A DNA stretch of 17,124 nucleotides from Patescibacteria group bacterium UBA1875 (GTDB taxonomy: Bacteria > Patescibacteriota > CPR2 > UBA1875): positions 1 through 17,124 of the forward strand of contig DDHN01000007.1 in the NCBI GenBank assembly GCA_002338125.1, in the 5' to 3' direction. Below are positions 8,117 through 15,160 of the stretch, piece by piece. Under the pieces are notes generated by a model that was not told where the DNA came from, ran no database searches, and saw nothing but the letters and a program-made list of their open reading frames with translations. How positions within the stretch are numbered: the first letter of the stretch is position 1; the number at the start of each line of letters is the position of its first letter. The position numbers and the translations under genes are program-made.

Positions 8117-8148
8117 ACGACAAAAGACCAATTATTCACTGTATACTT
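8107..8148. repeat. Inverted repeat in the divergent regulatory region (operator candidate)
   Basis: AAGTATACA (8107-8115) and TGTATACTT (8140-8148) are perfect inverted copies whose centres lie 33 bp apart, close to three DNA helical turns. Each half also contains the palindrome GTATAC. One half covers the -35 of the methyltransferase promoter. The other contains TATACT (8142-8147), a possible -10 for the plus-strand gene at 8182. Paired repressor sites would fit. Confidence 0.45.
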
Positions 8149-8181
8149 GAAATCTTACTAGCTAAAGCCGAAAATATAATT

Positions 8182-8877
8182 ATGGACCACAAAAAACTGA
8201 CCCTCGGTCAAAAGAAACACCTAAGAGTAATACAAGATCTTGCAAACGACGAGACTTATTTAGAGTCCTTAAAAGCAATCAGAAAGAAATATAAAATTCC
8301 AGAAAATGGCTATGACTTCGAGGGCACTAGACCCGAGATAGAGAATAAACAAATTCTAAAAAAATCAGAGATGAACCATACCAAAGGTTTTTCTGAGGAT
8401 CTTGACCAAATAATAGATAATTTTGCGCATAAAGGACTTAGACCTTCATACTATACTTATCTTGAAAACATTGTCTTATTTGGAATTGGACACCTAAAAA
8501 CATACAATTTCGGGATTCATCCAAATTGGCTCAAGATCCCGTCTAAATTTGGTACTGGAACGATACAGGAGGGTAAAAACAAGCGCCTGAATATAGAAAT
8601 ATACGGCAATACTAGCAAGAACGATATTATAGAAAACTGGGACATAATAGAAGAATATAAGAAAGAATTACCTGGTTACGACTCAACACCTTTTAGGGCT
8701 TACAAAAAACCCGAAAGAAACAAGAATATCATAAAAATATATAATTCTGGGATTAAGGATATCTCAAAAATTACCGAGGAATACAACAAAAAGTATGTTG
8801 AGGAAGACGACTTTGATAGTGTTGTAGGAGAAGAAATAGTAAGAGGAGTCATTAATAGACACATCTCCGAAAGTTAG
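8182..8877 (+). CDS. Hypothetical protein divergent from the restriction-modification operon
   Basis: I do not recognise this 231-aa protein. It is soluble, Lys/Glu-rich and lacks membrane segments or an evident catalytic motif. The first 70 residues are charged and helical; the middle has aromatic-rich segments (SYYTYLENIVLFGIG, 88-102). The last 50 residues, around IIKIYNSGIKDISKITEEY, vaguely resemble a helix-turn-helix, suggesting DNA binding; this is weak. It is transcribed away from the methyltransferase across a region with paired GTATAC repeats, so a regulator or accessory role in restriction-modification is possible. It has no Shine-Dalgarno, and a TATAAT directly precedes the ATG. 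Its stop codon sits inside a strong terminator, so it forms a single-gene transcript. Confidence 0.6.
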   Translation: MDHKKLTLGQKKHLRVIQDLANDETYLESLKAIRKKYKIPENGYDFEGTRPEIENKQILKKSEMNHTKGFSEDLDQIIDNFAHKGLRPSYYTYLENIVLFGIGHLKTYNFGIHPNWLKIPSKFGTGTIQEGKNKRLNIEIYGNTSKNDIIENWDIIEEYKKELPGYDSTPFRAYKKPERNKNIIKIYNSGIKDISKITEEYNKKYVEEDDFDSVVGEEIVRGVINRHISES

Positions 8878-8896
8878 AAAATTTTCTAACTTTTTT
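8870..8896 (+). terminator. Rho-independent terminator of the 8182 gene
   Basis: AAAGTTAGAAAA and TTTTCTAACTTT form a perfect 12-bp inverted repeat (8870-8893), followed by more T residues to 8896. The stop codon TAG lies in the left arm. The stem is AT-rich but long. Confidence 0.65.
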
Positions 8897-8921
8897 ACAT
8901 AAAATATTACCCCTTCATAAT
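8894..8921 (+). promoter_or_regulatory. Promoter candidate for the ParB-methyltransferase/terminase genes
   Basis: TTTACA (8894-8899), a 16-nt spacer and CATAAT (8916-8921) form a plausible promoter with a start near 8928. The -10 box sits in the loop of a perfect 14-bp inverted repeat. The gap between that repeat and the ribosome site is too short to hold another promoter. Confidence 0.45.
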
Positions 8922-8937
8922 GGAGGGGTAATATTTT
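8901..8937. repeat. Perfect 14-bp inverted repeat (operator and/or bidirectional terminator)
   Basis: AAAATATTACCCCT (8901-8914) and AGGGGTAATATTTT (8924-8937) flank a 9-nt loop that can extend the stem by three pairs. Flanking A and T runs would let it end transcripts from either side. Because it also brackets a -10 box, an operator for a dimeric repressor is equally possible. Confidence 0.7.
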
Positions 8938-8958
8938 ATTAACCAAAAAGGAGATAAC

Positions 8959-10296
8959 ATGATGACTACTCCAAAAGAGGGAAACCTCAAAACAACACAA
9001 GTCGACATAACAACAATTAAAAATTCAGAATTCAATCCTAGAAAATGGAATGCAAAGCAACTTTCTGACCTAAAACAGAGCATTAAGAGATTCTCTTTTG
9101 CTGAACCAATTATCCTAAATTCTGCTCCAGGCCGTGAACAAATACTTATAGGCGGACACATGCGAGTCGCAGCAGCAAAGGAGTTAGGATACAAAGAACT
9201 GCCGGCGGTATTTCTTAACATTCCAGACATAGAAAAGGAAAAGGAACTATGTATCAGGCTCAATAAAAATACTGGCGAATTTTCGTGGGACTTACTTGCC
9301 GATTTTGGTGAGGAATTCTTAGCCGAGATAGGTTTTTCTAGCGAAGAATTGGACGATATCTTCGAGGTTGAAAGCGAGCCAGAGAACTTTGATCTTCAAA
9401 AAGAGCTAAAGAAGCTTGAAATAGACGATGTGACAATAAAGAAAGGTGATATATACCAACTCGGCAATCACCGGATTATAGTGGGAGATTCCACAATCAA
9501 AGAAGATATGACGAAATTGATGAATGGGGAGAAAGCTGACCTTTGTCTAACAGATCCCCCCTACATCTTGGACTATCTGAACGCCAAAAGACACGGCAAG
9601 GCCACTACCGGATTTGGAGCCAAGAAGAACCGGAGGTATCTAGAAACCGATGTTTTACCACCTGACTTCACTGAAAAATGGATAGCAAATGTAAAATCGG
9701 TATCTAAAGAAGATTTCAGTATCATCATCTTCGAAAACTGGAAAAACATTCGGACCATCTGGAACGAGGTCGAGAAATACTGGAAAGTCAGGAACATGAT
9801 TGTCTGGCATTTACCTAATCGAGTGCAAAATTTTGCCGCTAAATACAAATTTTTCAACAAGCATGATATAGCAATTGTTGGTAGCACAGATAATAAAGAA
9901 TTGAATGTCATAGAAGAAGACGAATTATTCCAATCAGAATACGAAACTGCATTATTTGCGAGTTCAGGTAAGCCCCATTGGGAAAATTACGAAAAGGGCA
10001 AGAAAATATGCCCCACTGACTTCGTGGAATACAACGCCTGCGATGAGAAAAGTACTGGTCAGGGTATTATTTTTGGCACAAAACCATTAGAAATTCTAAT
10101 CCCATATATGAAGGTTCTAACAAAGAGAGGCGACCTCGTGCTAGAGCCCTTTTGTGGTAGCGGATCAACAATGATAGCAGCAGAGAAGCTCGGAAGAAGG
10201 TGCTTTTTAGTCGAGAAGTCACCCATTTATGCAGCTGTTGCGATTAACAGATGGGAAAAACTAACGGGGAGAAAGGCAAAGAAGGTGAACAAATGA
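8959..10296 (+). CDS. ParB-domain/DNA methyltransferase fusion (phage type)
   Basis: The 445-aa protein joins an N-terminal ParB/sulfiredoxin-like domain (15-135, with ILIGGHMRVAAAKELG at 62-77) to an amino-methyltransferase domain. DPPY (199-202) is motif IV and EPFCGSGST (396-404) is motif I, again beta order; DPPY favours N6-adenine. Such fusions are common in phages and mobile elements, where they methylate the element's DNA, possibly against host restriction. No endonuclease partner adjoins, so it is probably a solitary methyltransferase. ATG 8959 follows AAGGAG (8948-8953) at 5 nt; ATG 8962 is also possible. Its TGA overlaps the next ATG (ATGA), linking it to the terminase genes. Confidence 0.88.
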   Translation: MMTTPKEGNLKTTQVDITTIKNSEFNPRKWNAKQLSDLKQSIKRFSFAEPIILNSAPGREQILIGGHMRVAAAKELGYKELPAVFLNIPDIEKEKELCIRLNKNTGEFSWDLLADFGEEFLAEIGFSSEELDDIFEVESEPENFDLQKELKKLEIDDVTIKKGDIYQLGNHRIIVGDSTIKEDMTKLMNGEKADLCLTDPPYILDYLNAKRHGKATTGFGAKKNRRYLETDVLPPDFTEKWIANVKSVSKEDFSIIIFENWKNIRTIWNEVEKYWKVRNMIVWHLPNRVQNFAAKYKFFNKHDIAIVGSTDNKELNVIEEDELFQSEYETALFASSGKPHWENYEKGKKICPTDFVEYNACDEKSTGQGIIFGTKPLEILIPYMKVLTKRGDLVLEPFCGSGSTMIAAEKLGRRCFLVEKSPIYAAVAINRWEKLTGRKAKKVNK

Positions 10297-10706
10297 AAGA
10301 TAAAAACATCGAAGAAAAGTTATTAAACGAACTGAGGATAAACCCGGTAATACAGGTTGCCGTAAAGAAGGTTGGAACATCGAGAGCAACGTATTACCGC
10401 CTGAGGAAAGATAAATCGTTTGCCAAAAAAGCAGACCAGGCAATCGAAGAAGGTGTGAAGATGATATGCGATATGGCGGAGAGCCAATTGATATCAGCCA
10501 TAAGAGACCGAAATATGACTTCTATTATTTTCTGGCTTAAAAATAGGCATCCCGCTTATAAAGACAAGTTGGAATTAGAAGGTCGAGTAAGTTTACAAAA
10601 CGAAAAACTTACCCCGGAACAAGAAGAAAAAATAGTTAAAGCTCTGAAGCTAGGCTTCGGAAAGGAGAACAAAAATGGAAATGTCACTAACAGACCAAGA
10701 GATTAA
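10293..10706 (+). CDS. Phage terminase small subunit (TerS-like)
   Basis: The 137-aa product has an N-terminal helix-turn-helix (about 16-45, with VAVKKVGTSRATYYRLRKD), a helical middle (SQLISAIRDRN; IIFWLKNRHPAYKD) and a charged tail. Domain order, size and place immediately before a large terminase identify it as the DNA-recognising small terminase, which brings viral DNA to the packaging motor. The start is ATG 10293, overlapping the previous stop as ATGA with AAGGTGA upstream; an earlier in-frame start at 10251 has no support. It overlaps the large subunit by 32 nt. Similarity is from pattern only, so the small-subunit call is less certain than the large one. Confidence 0.75.
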   Translation: MKDKNIEEKLLNELRINPVIQVAVKKVGTSRATYYRLRKDKSFAKKADQAIEEGVKMICDMAESQLISAIRDRNMTSIIFWLKNRHPAYKDKLELEGRVSLQNEKLTPEQEEKIVKALKLGFGKENKNGNVTNRPRD

Positions 10707-12210
10707 GGAAATATTAAGTAGTAGAAAAATGAGATCAGAGTTGGCGTATAGAAGCCACGAGTGGTTCTTCCACGTCTACTTCAATCACTACGTAAAGCAT
10801 CCCACAGCAGATTTTCAGAAGGAACTATTCAGGATCACCGAAGATAAAGACAATCTTCTGGCAGTAATTGTAAGTTTTCGAGGCTCTGCTAAAAGCACTA
10901 TTATGAGTCTTTCGTATCCGATATGGGCAATTCTGGGCGAGCAACAAAAAAAGTTCATTGTGATTGCGAGTCAAACTCAGCAACAGGCAAGATTAATGAT
11001 GGCAAACATCAGGCAGGAACTTGAAACTAATGAGCTCCTAAGAAAAGATATGGGGCCATTCCGAGAAGAATCAAATGAATGGGGATCGTTGACGCTTTAT
11101 CTTCCTAAATTTAATGCAAGGATAGTAGCGGTGTCAGCCGAGCAAAGCATCCGTGGTGTTAGAAACAAGGAAAATAGGCCAGACCTCATAATCGTCGATG
11201 ACGCAGAAGACATTACCTCAACCAAAACCAGAGAAGGAAGATCAAAAACCTATAACTGGTTTATGGGCGACCTTCTGCCAACTGGCGATGATGACACAAA
11301 AGTTATTGTTATTGGGAACCTCCTTCATGAAGATAGCCTGTTAATGCGGCTACAAGAAAGGATGAAGAGTAAAGAAATGGACGGGATATATCGAAACTAT
11401 CCGCTAGTAGACGGGAAGGGTAAAAGCCTCTGGCCTGGCAAGTATCCAAACAAGAAATCCTTGAAGAAACTGAAGAAGAAAGTTGGCGATATTGTGGCCT
11501 GGAAAAGAGAGTTCTTGTTAATGATTGTCCCCGATGACGATCAGGTTATAGACAGGAAGTGGATTCAGTATTATGATTCTTTCCCAAAGGGGAAAGACGT
11601 CAGATTCAGCAAATATCTGACTGGCGTAGACCTCGCAATCTCAGAAAAAGACAGAAGCGATTATACCGCCCTGGTCTCCGGTGCTCTTTACAGCGTAAAT
11701 AGCAAACCAGTACTATATATTCTTCCGAACCCAATCTATAAAAGAATGAACTTTCGGAAAACCATAGAAGAAATAAAGAATGTATCGCTCACTCTTGGCG
11801 ATGGTTATACAACAAAGATGTTAGTTGAAAGTGTTGGCTATCAACAAGCAAATGCCGAACAATTAAAAGCCGAGGGGATAGACGCTGAAGCGGTTAGAAT
11901 TGGTTCCATGGACAAAAGAACAAGACTTGCGTTAACAGCTAATAAATTAGCTGACGGGAAAATCATGTTCCCCCGGAAGGGTTGTGAAGCCTTAATAAGT
12001 AATATGGTACATTTCGGAGTTGAGAAACACGATGACCTTACAGATGCCTTCACACTTCTTGCAAACTACAGCTTCGCAAACTTCAGGGTACCATTTGATG
12101 CTAAGAAGGATATGTTCTTTGTTGGTGGATCACCTGACGATTGGGATGACGACGACGATGACGAGCCGTTTATAAGGAATGGTAGAGGCACTACCTACTA
12201 CCTTTATTAG
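10675..12210 (+). CDS. Phage terminase large subunit (TerL)
   Basis: The 511-aa protein is a complete packaging motor and nuclease. The ATPase domain has Walker A SFRGSAKST (67-75) and Walker B LIIVDDAED (171-179). The RNase H-like nuclease domain has D319 (TGVDLA), E385 (VESVGYQ) and the final acidic motif HDDLTDAF (452-459). It cuts concatemeric DNA and drives it into a prohead. Every key residue is present, so it appears functional. The C-terminus has an unusual run of Asp (about 488-496). AAGGAG upstream supports ATG 10675. It is followed within 40 nt by a recombinase rather than by a portal gene, which is odd for a phage. Confidence 0.92.
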   Translation: MEMSLTDQEIKEILSSRKMRSELAYRSHEWFFHVYFNHYVKHPTADFQKELFRITEDKDNLLAVIVSFRGSAKSTIMSLSYPIWAILGEQQKKFIVIASQTQQQARLMMANIRQELETNELLRKDMGPFREESNEWGSLTLYLPKFNARIVAVSAEQSIRGVRNKENRPDLIIVDDAEDITSTKTREGRSKTYNWFMGDLLPTGDDDTKVIVIGNLLHEDSLLMRLQERMKSKEMDGIYRNYPLVDGKGKSLWPGKYPNKKSLKKLKKKVGDIVAWKREFLLMIVPDDDQVIDRKWIQYYDSFPKGKDVRFSKYLTGVDLAISEKDRSDYTALVSGALYSVNSKPVLYILPNPIYKRMNFRKTIEEIKNVSLTLGDGYTTKMLVESVGYQQANAEQLKAEGIDAEAVRIGSMDKRTRLALTANKLADGKIMFPRKGCEALISNMVHFGVEKHDDLTDAFTLLANYSFANFRVPFDAKKDMFFVGGSPDDWDDDDDDEPFIRNGRGTTYYLY

Positions 12211-12249
12211 TCTGGACTTCCTTATCCTTTGCGGTATCCTTTCCTTGCT

Positions 12250-13518
12250 ATGGAATACGATTATGTAATCTATGCCAGGAAATCATCAGAAAGAGACGAA
12301 CTACAAGCCCTTTCAATTGATTCACAGATAAAAGAAATGGTGGAGTTGGCCGAGAAAGATAACCTGAATGTGATAGAAGTGAAAAAAGAGAGCCACTCCG
12401 CCAAAGATTCGGGCGAAAGGCCAGTCTTTAATGAGATGATCAGGGAGCTAAAGGCAGATAAATACCAAGGTATTATAACCTGGGCCACCGATCGTCTCAG
12501 TAGAAACGCTGGAGATTTAGGGGTTTTGGTAGACATTATGGATCAGAAACATCTCTGCGAGGTCAGAACATATAATCAAAAGTTCACCAACTCCCCTAAT
12601 GACAAGTTTCTGTTGATGATTCTGGGGTCGCAAGCAAAGCTCGAAAACGACAACAAAGCAATCAATGTGAAGAGAGGCCTAAAAACAAAGTGCCAGATGG
12701 GCTTTAGGCCAGGGATGCCTCCACTTGGTTACTTAAATGATAGAAATCATGATAAAGGTAGTAAGAAAATTATGATTGATCCCGAAAAGGCACCAATCAT
12801 TACAGAGATGTTTGAGAAAATTGCCTATCAAGAATACAGTGGCAGAGATATATTCCATTGGCTTAAAGAAACTGGCTTTAGAACAAGAACTGGAAAGATT
12901 GTAGCCCTTAGCACAATTTACGATATGTTAAAGAATCCATACTATTATGGAGAGTTTGAATATCCAAAGAACTCTGGTGATTGGTATAAGGTAAATCATG
13001 ATTCGATTATCTCAAAAGAGCTATTCGATGAAGTTCAAAACTCAATTGCAGTAGCACCAAGGACAAGGCCGGGGATGAAAGAATTTGAATTCACAAGACT
13101 TATGAAATGTGGAGCTTGTGGTGCTGGTATATCAGCAGAAGAAAAATTCAAGAAATTGTCAGACAAATCAACAAAACGGTACATCTATTATCATTGCTCA
13201 AGAGGCGTAGACCGTAATTGTAAGGAAGGATCGATTAATGAGGAGGAGCTAATAGAACAACTCTTGAAGATACTCGGTGATATACCAATAAATACCTTAA
13301 AAGCACAGACTAAACTAAGATTGGAACTCGAAAGATACAACAAGTTTGCTCATAATGTACTCTCTGAAGATCAAAAAGAGGTATCTATACCGAAGATAGA
13401 CCTCCGGAACTTTGCTAAATACATCCTTAGAGAGGGAAGCCGAGAAGAAAAAAGAGATCTCTTGTCTTGTCTCAATGCAACAATCTATTTGAAAAATAGA
13501 GGTATATATCTTAAGTAG
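12250..13518 (+). CDS. Large serine recombinase (integrase)
   Basis: The 422-aa product (from ATG 12250) has the resolvase catalytic domain: YARKSSE (8-14) with the nucleophile probably Ser12, LSIDSQ (21-26) and TDRLSRN (80-86). A recombinase domain (about 150-265, with GYLN and STIYDMLKNPYYYG) and a zinc ribbon (C287, C290, C316, C324) follow. The coiled-coil segment after it is short. It would catalyse att-site integration and excision of an element; integrases of this class usually lie next to an att site. TTG 12229 would add 7 residues. No Shine-Dalgarno is seen; a direct repeat TATCCTTT (12223-12230, 12235-12242) occupies the gap. Its end overlaps the convergent DUF3800 gene by 8 nt. Confidence 0.9.
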   Translation: MEYDYVIYARKSSERDELQALSIDSQIKEMVELAEKDNLNVIEVKKESHSAKDSGERPVFNEMIRELKADKYQGIITWATDRLSRNAGDLGVLVDIMDQKHLCEVRTYNQKFTNSPNDKFLLMILGSQAKLENDNKAINVKRGLKTKCQMGFRPGMPPLGYLNDRNHDKGSKKIMIDPEKAPIITEMFEKIAYQEYSGRDIFHWLKETGFRTRTGKIVALSTIYDMLKNPYYYGEFEYPKNSGDWYKVNHDSIISKELFDEVQNSIAVAPRTRPGMKEFEFTRLMKCGACGAGISAEEKFKKLSDKSTKRYIYYHCSRGVDRNCKEGSINEEELIEQLLKILGDIPINTLKAQTKLRLELERYNKFAHNVLSEDQKEVSIPKIDLRNFAKYILREGSREEKRDLLSCLNATIYLKNRGIYLK

Positions 13519-14209
13519 AGGTAACTGTTATATTTTTTATTTCTTTGAGTAGATTTTTTGCAGTTTGTAATTTTATTTTACTTGGTTTAGACATGCCTTT
13601 AAAAAATAATTCTAATTGTGAACTTTCGCTCTTATTCAGAATGGTCCACGTTTTTAAATATGCAAGAACGTCAACCAATACTAAACCACAATATGATGTT
13701 TTTGACTCTAAAAAATATGGGTCTTCTATAATGACGTAGCCCTTTTTAATATTTTGTTTAATAGCTTTGATAATTTTATCTTTAGAAAAACTGTTTTCAT
13801 TGTCCACAACAATAAGAATCAGGTTCTTACCGGGGCCCGTTTCCGGTTTTGGTAATATGGAAACAATTTTAGAAAGCAGATTAATATAGTTGCCTTCGGT
13901 TTTTCCTTTTTGATTATGACAGATCCAGAATTTACATCTTGATCTCTTGTTTGAGTTTAACCCCTCTAAAGCAAGAGATGTTAATTTTATTCTATCATCA
14001 ACTGATACGCTTTCATCTCCGGTACTTTCAGAAAATATAGCACACCCCTTAAACTCTTTTTCTGGATCCCAACCAATGGAATCAATTGATTTATCAAAGT
14101 TCTCTTTTATTTTCTTATAACTCGAAGAGTGTAGCAGCAGTCCAGCCACTGCGAAATATTTTTGGTTTTTTACAGTACATTGTGTTTCGTCAATAAATAG
14201 AAGCCTCAT
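13511..14209 (-). CDS. DUF3800-family protein
   Basis: The 232-aa protein begins LLFIDETQ (3-10) with the Asp-Glu pair of the DUF3800 family, followed by KYFAVAGLLL (17-26). LILIVVDNENSF (130-141) and CGLVLVDVLAYL (174-185, Asp180) supply further acidic positions. The family is predicted to have an RNase H-like nuclease fold and is frequent in prophages and mobile elements; its biochemical role is not established. ATG 14209 lies one base after the T-run of the tRNA-Asp terminator and lacks a ribosome site and a visible promoter, so it may depend on read-through from the tRNA promoter. TTG 14224 is an alternative start inside the terminator hairpin. It probably belongs to the inserted element rather than the host. 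Confidence 0.7.
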   Translation of the reverse strand: MRLLFIDETQCTVKNQKYFAVAGLLLHSSSYKKIKENFDKSIDSIGWDPEKEFKGCAIFSESTGDESVSVDDRIKLTSLALEGLNSNKRSRCKFWICHNQKGKTEGNYINLLSKIVSILPKPETGPGKNLILIVVDNENSFSKDKIIKAIKQNIKKGYVIIEDPYFLESKTSYCGLVLVDVLAYLKTWTILNKSESSQLELFFKGMSKPSKIKLQTAKNLLKEIKNITVTST

Positions 14210-14240
14210 AAAACAAAATGACAAGCGGTCAGCTTGTCAT
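14210..14240 (-). terminator. Terminator of tRNA-Asp
   Basis: On the minus strand ATGACAAGC-TGACC-GCTTGTCAT forms a 9-bp hairpin followed by TTTTGTTTT, a good Rho-independent terminator 45 nt beyond the tRNA 3' end. Its T-run touches the DUF3800 start codon. Confidence 0.75.
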
Positions 14241-14252
14241 CTCCGATAAGTT

Positions 14253-14267
14253 GACCGGGAACCGGTC
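14253..14267. repeat. Short GC-rich inverted repeat between tRNA-Asp and its terminator
   Basis: GACCGG-GAA-CCGGTC is a 6-bp perfect palindrome with a 3-nt loop, 18 nt past the tRNA 3' end. It may shape 3' processing of the tRNA or be part of an attachment site. The sequence alone does not say which. Confidence 0.4.
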
Positions 14268-14285
14268 TTTAACACGATTTCTAAA

Positions 14286-14362
14286 TGGCGACCCGGACCG
14301 GACTCGAACCGGCGACCTCCGCCGTGACAGGGCGGCGTTCTAACCAACTGAACTACCGGGCC
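14286..14362 (-). tRNA. tRNA-Asp (GUC)
   Basis: On the minus strand the acceptor arms GGCCCGG and CCGGGTC pair (one G-U), the D arm follows as TAGTTCAGTTGGTTAGA, and the anticodon stem CCGCC/GGCGG holds the loop CTGTCAC with anticodon GTC. The T arm is GCCGG-TTCGAGT-CCGGT-like. Discriminator G and an encoded CCA (14288-14286) complete 77 nt. It is intact. tRNA genes are favoured insertion sites for mobile elements, and phage-type genes lie directly downstream. Confidence 0.97.
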
Positions 14363-14368
14363 AAAAAC

Positions 14369-14387
14369 AAAAAAACACCTTCCGGTG
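14369..14387 (-). other. Short hairpin with T-run between promoter and tRNA-Asp
   Basis: On the minus strand CACC-GGAA-GGTG is followed by seven T residues. The stem is only 4 bp, so it may be a weak terminator or a leader structure in the tRNA precursor. Confidence 0.3.
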
Positions 14388-14426
14388 GCTTTAATCGCTG
14401 TCACCGATTGCATTTAATGCCCATGT

Positions 14427-14455
14427 ATTATAACCAATAAATATCAATAAATCAA
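14427..14455 (-). promoter_or_regulatory. Promoter of tRNA-Asp
   Basis: On the minus strand TTGATT (14455-14450), a 17-nt spacer and a perfect TATAAT (14432-14427) form a near-consensus sigma70 promoter about 65 nt upstream of the tRNA. Confidence 0.75.
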
Positions 14456-14458
14456 TCA

Positions 14459-14878
14459 TTATTTAAGCTCCTTGATACTCCTCTTAATAAAATTTTCTAT
14501 GTGTGAGATAACTGTATCTTTTAATTCAGGTCTGGACTTAGCTACCCAAACCGCTATCTCATAAAGCTCTTCGGGTGTTACGTTGAGCCACTTATTGTTC
14601 AACATTAAAAATGTAATCATTGTAGTTACTGCTATCCTTTTATTGCCATTAATAAAAGGATGATTTTTTATCATTAAGTAAAATAAAACAGCCGCCTTTT
14701 TTATAACCCCCGGATAAAGATCTTTTTTCCCAAAAGTTTGGAAGGACTGAACGAGACAACTTTCAAGCTTACCAGGATATCTAGTGCCAAAATCAGGGAT
14801 AGGCTCATCCCAACTCATTTGACGGATAGCCATTCTATGAGCAATTTCCTCAATATGGGAGACTTTTAGTAGCTTCAT
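14459..14878 (-). CDS. Doc-like Fic-domain toxin
   Basis: The 139-aa protein matches the Doc/Fic fold: a helical bundle with HPFINGNKR (73-81). The Lys at the GNK position is as in Doc, rather than the GNGR of AMP-transferring Fic proteins. Doc phosphorylates elongation factor Tu and stops translation, so this may be a kinase-type toxin, by analogy only. The start overlaps the antitoxin stop (TAATG), with GGGGAAG upstream. The length is close to Doc (126 aa). It ends before the tRNA-Asp promoter with no obvious terminator. Confidence 0.85.
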   Translation of the reverse strand: MKLLKVSHIEEIAHRMAIRQMSWDEPIPDFGTRYPGKLESCLVQSFQTFGKKDLYPGVIKKAAVLFYLMIKNHPFINGNKRIAVTTMITFLMLNNKWLNVTPEELYEIAVWVAKSRPELKDTVISHIENFIKRSIKELK

Positions 14879-15147
14879 TATTCTTCCCCAAGCTTCTTTA
14901 TCGTCTCTTCGTAATGCTTAAAAACTTTATCAACTGCTTTGTCTATTTTCTGTTTCTCGGTTTTCGAGATATCGCCAAAAAAAGTAGGTAGATCTTTTCG
15001 CAAGATAATATAACTTCGCCCTACTTTACTAGCTTTGATTTCTCCAGAATCAATTAATCGATGAACATGTTGCCTAGAATAACCAAGAATCTTGGCCGCT
15101 TCAGCAACACTTAGATATTCCTTATTTGTAACATTATTCTTACTCAC
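14878..15147 (-). CDS. HTH-domain antitoxin partner of the Doc-like toxin
   Basis: The 89-aa protein has an excisionase/MerR-type helix-turn-helix (LSVAEAAKILGYSRQHVHRL, 12-31, and a wing near KVGRSYIILRKDL) followed by a helical charged tail (about 62-89). A DNA-binding head plus a toxin-binding tail is the usual antitoxin layout, although Doc is classically paired with Phd rather than this HTH type. The start is GTG 15147. The predicted transcription start coincides with it, so the mRNA is probably leaderless. A palindrome over the -10 box suggests autorepression. Confidence 0.8.
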   Translation of the reverse strand: MSKNNVTNKEYLSVAEAAKILGYSRQHVHRLIDSGEIKASKVGRSYIILRKDLPTFFGDISKTEKQKIDKAVDKVFKHYEETIKKLGEE

Positions 15148-15148
15148 A

Positions 15149-15160
15149 TTACAATTGTAA
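15149..15160. promoter_or_regulatory. Operator candidate of the toxin-antitoxin operon
   Basis: TTACAATTGTAA is a perfect 12-bp palindrome, extendable to 18 bp with one mismatched pair. It overlaps the -10 box and ends one base from the GTG start. Binding of the HTH antitoxin here would shut off the promoter. Confidence 0.6.

Noticed and set aside
8870..8937. Two adjacent inverted repeats as insertion-sequence ends
   Set aside because: The two repeats differ in sequence, lie 7 nt apart and flank no transposase; terminator and operator readings fit better.
10251..10292. Extending the small terminase to the earlier in-frame start
   Set aside because: It would lie deep in the methyltransferase gene without a ribosome site, whereas ATG 10293 has an ATGA overlap and AAGGTGA.
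10293..10296. Recoding of TGA (genetic code 25 or 4)
   Set aside because: TGA ends the methyltransferase at a clean ATGA overlap, and proteins have normal lengths under code 11.
14210..14362. A direct-repeat att pair for the recombinase
   Set aside because: I looked for second copies of the tRNA 3' end and the 14210-14285 sequence within the window and saw none; the other end may be outside.
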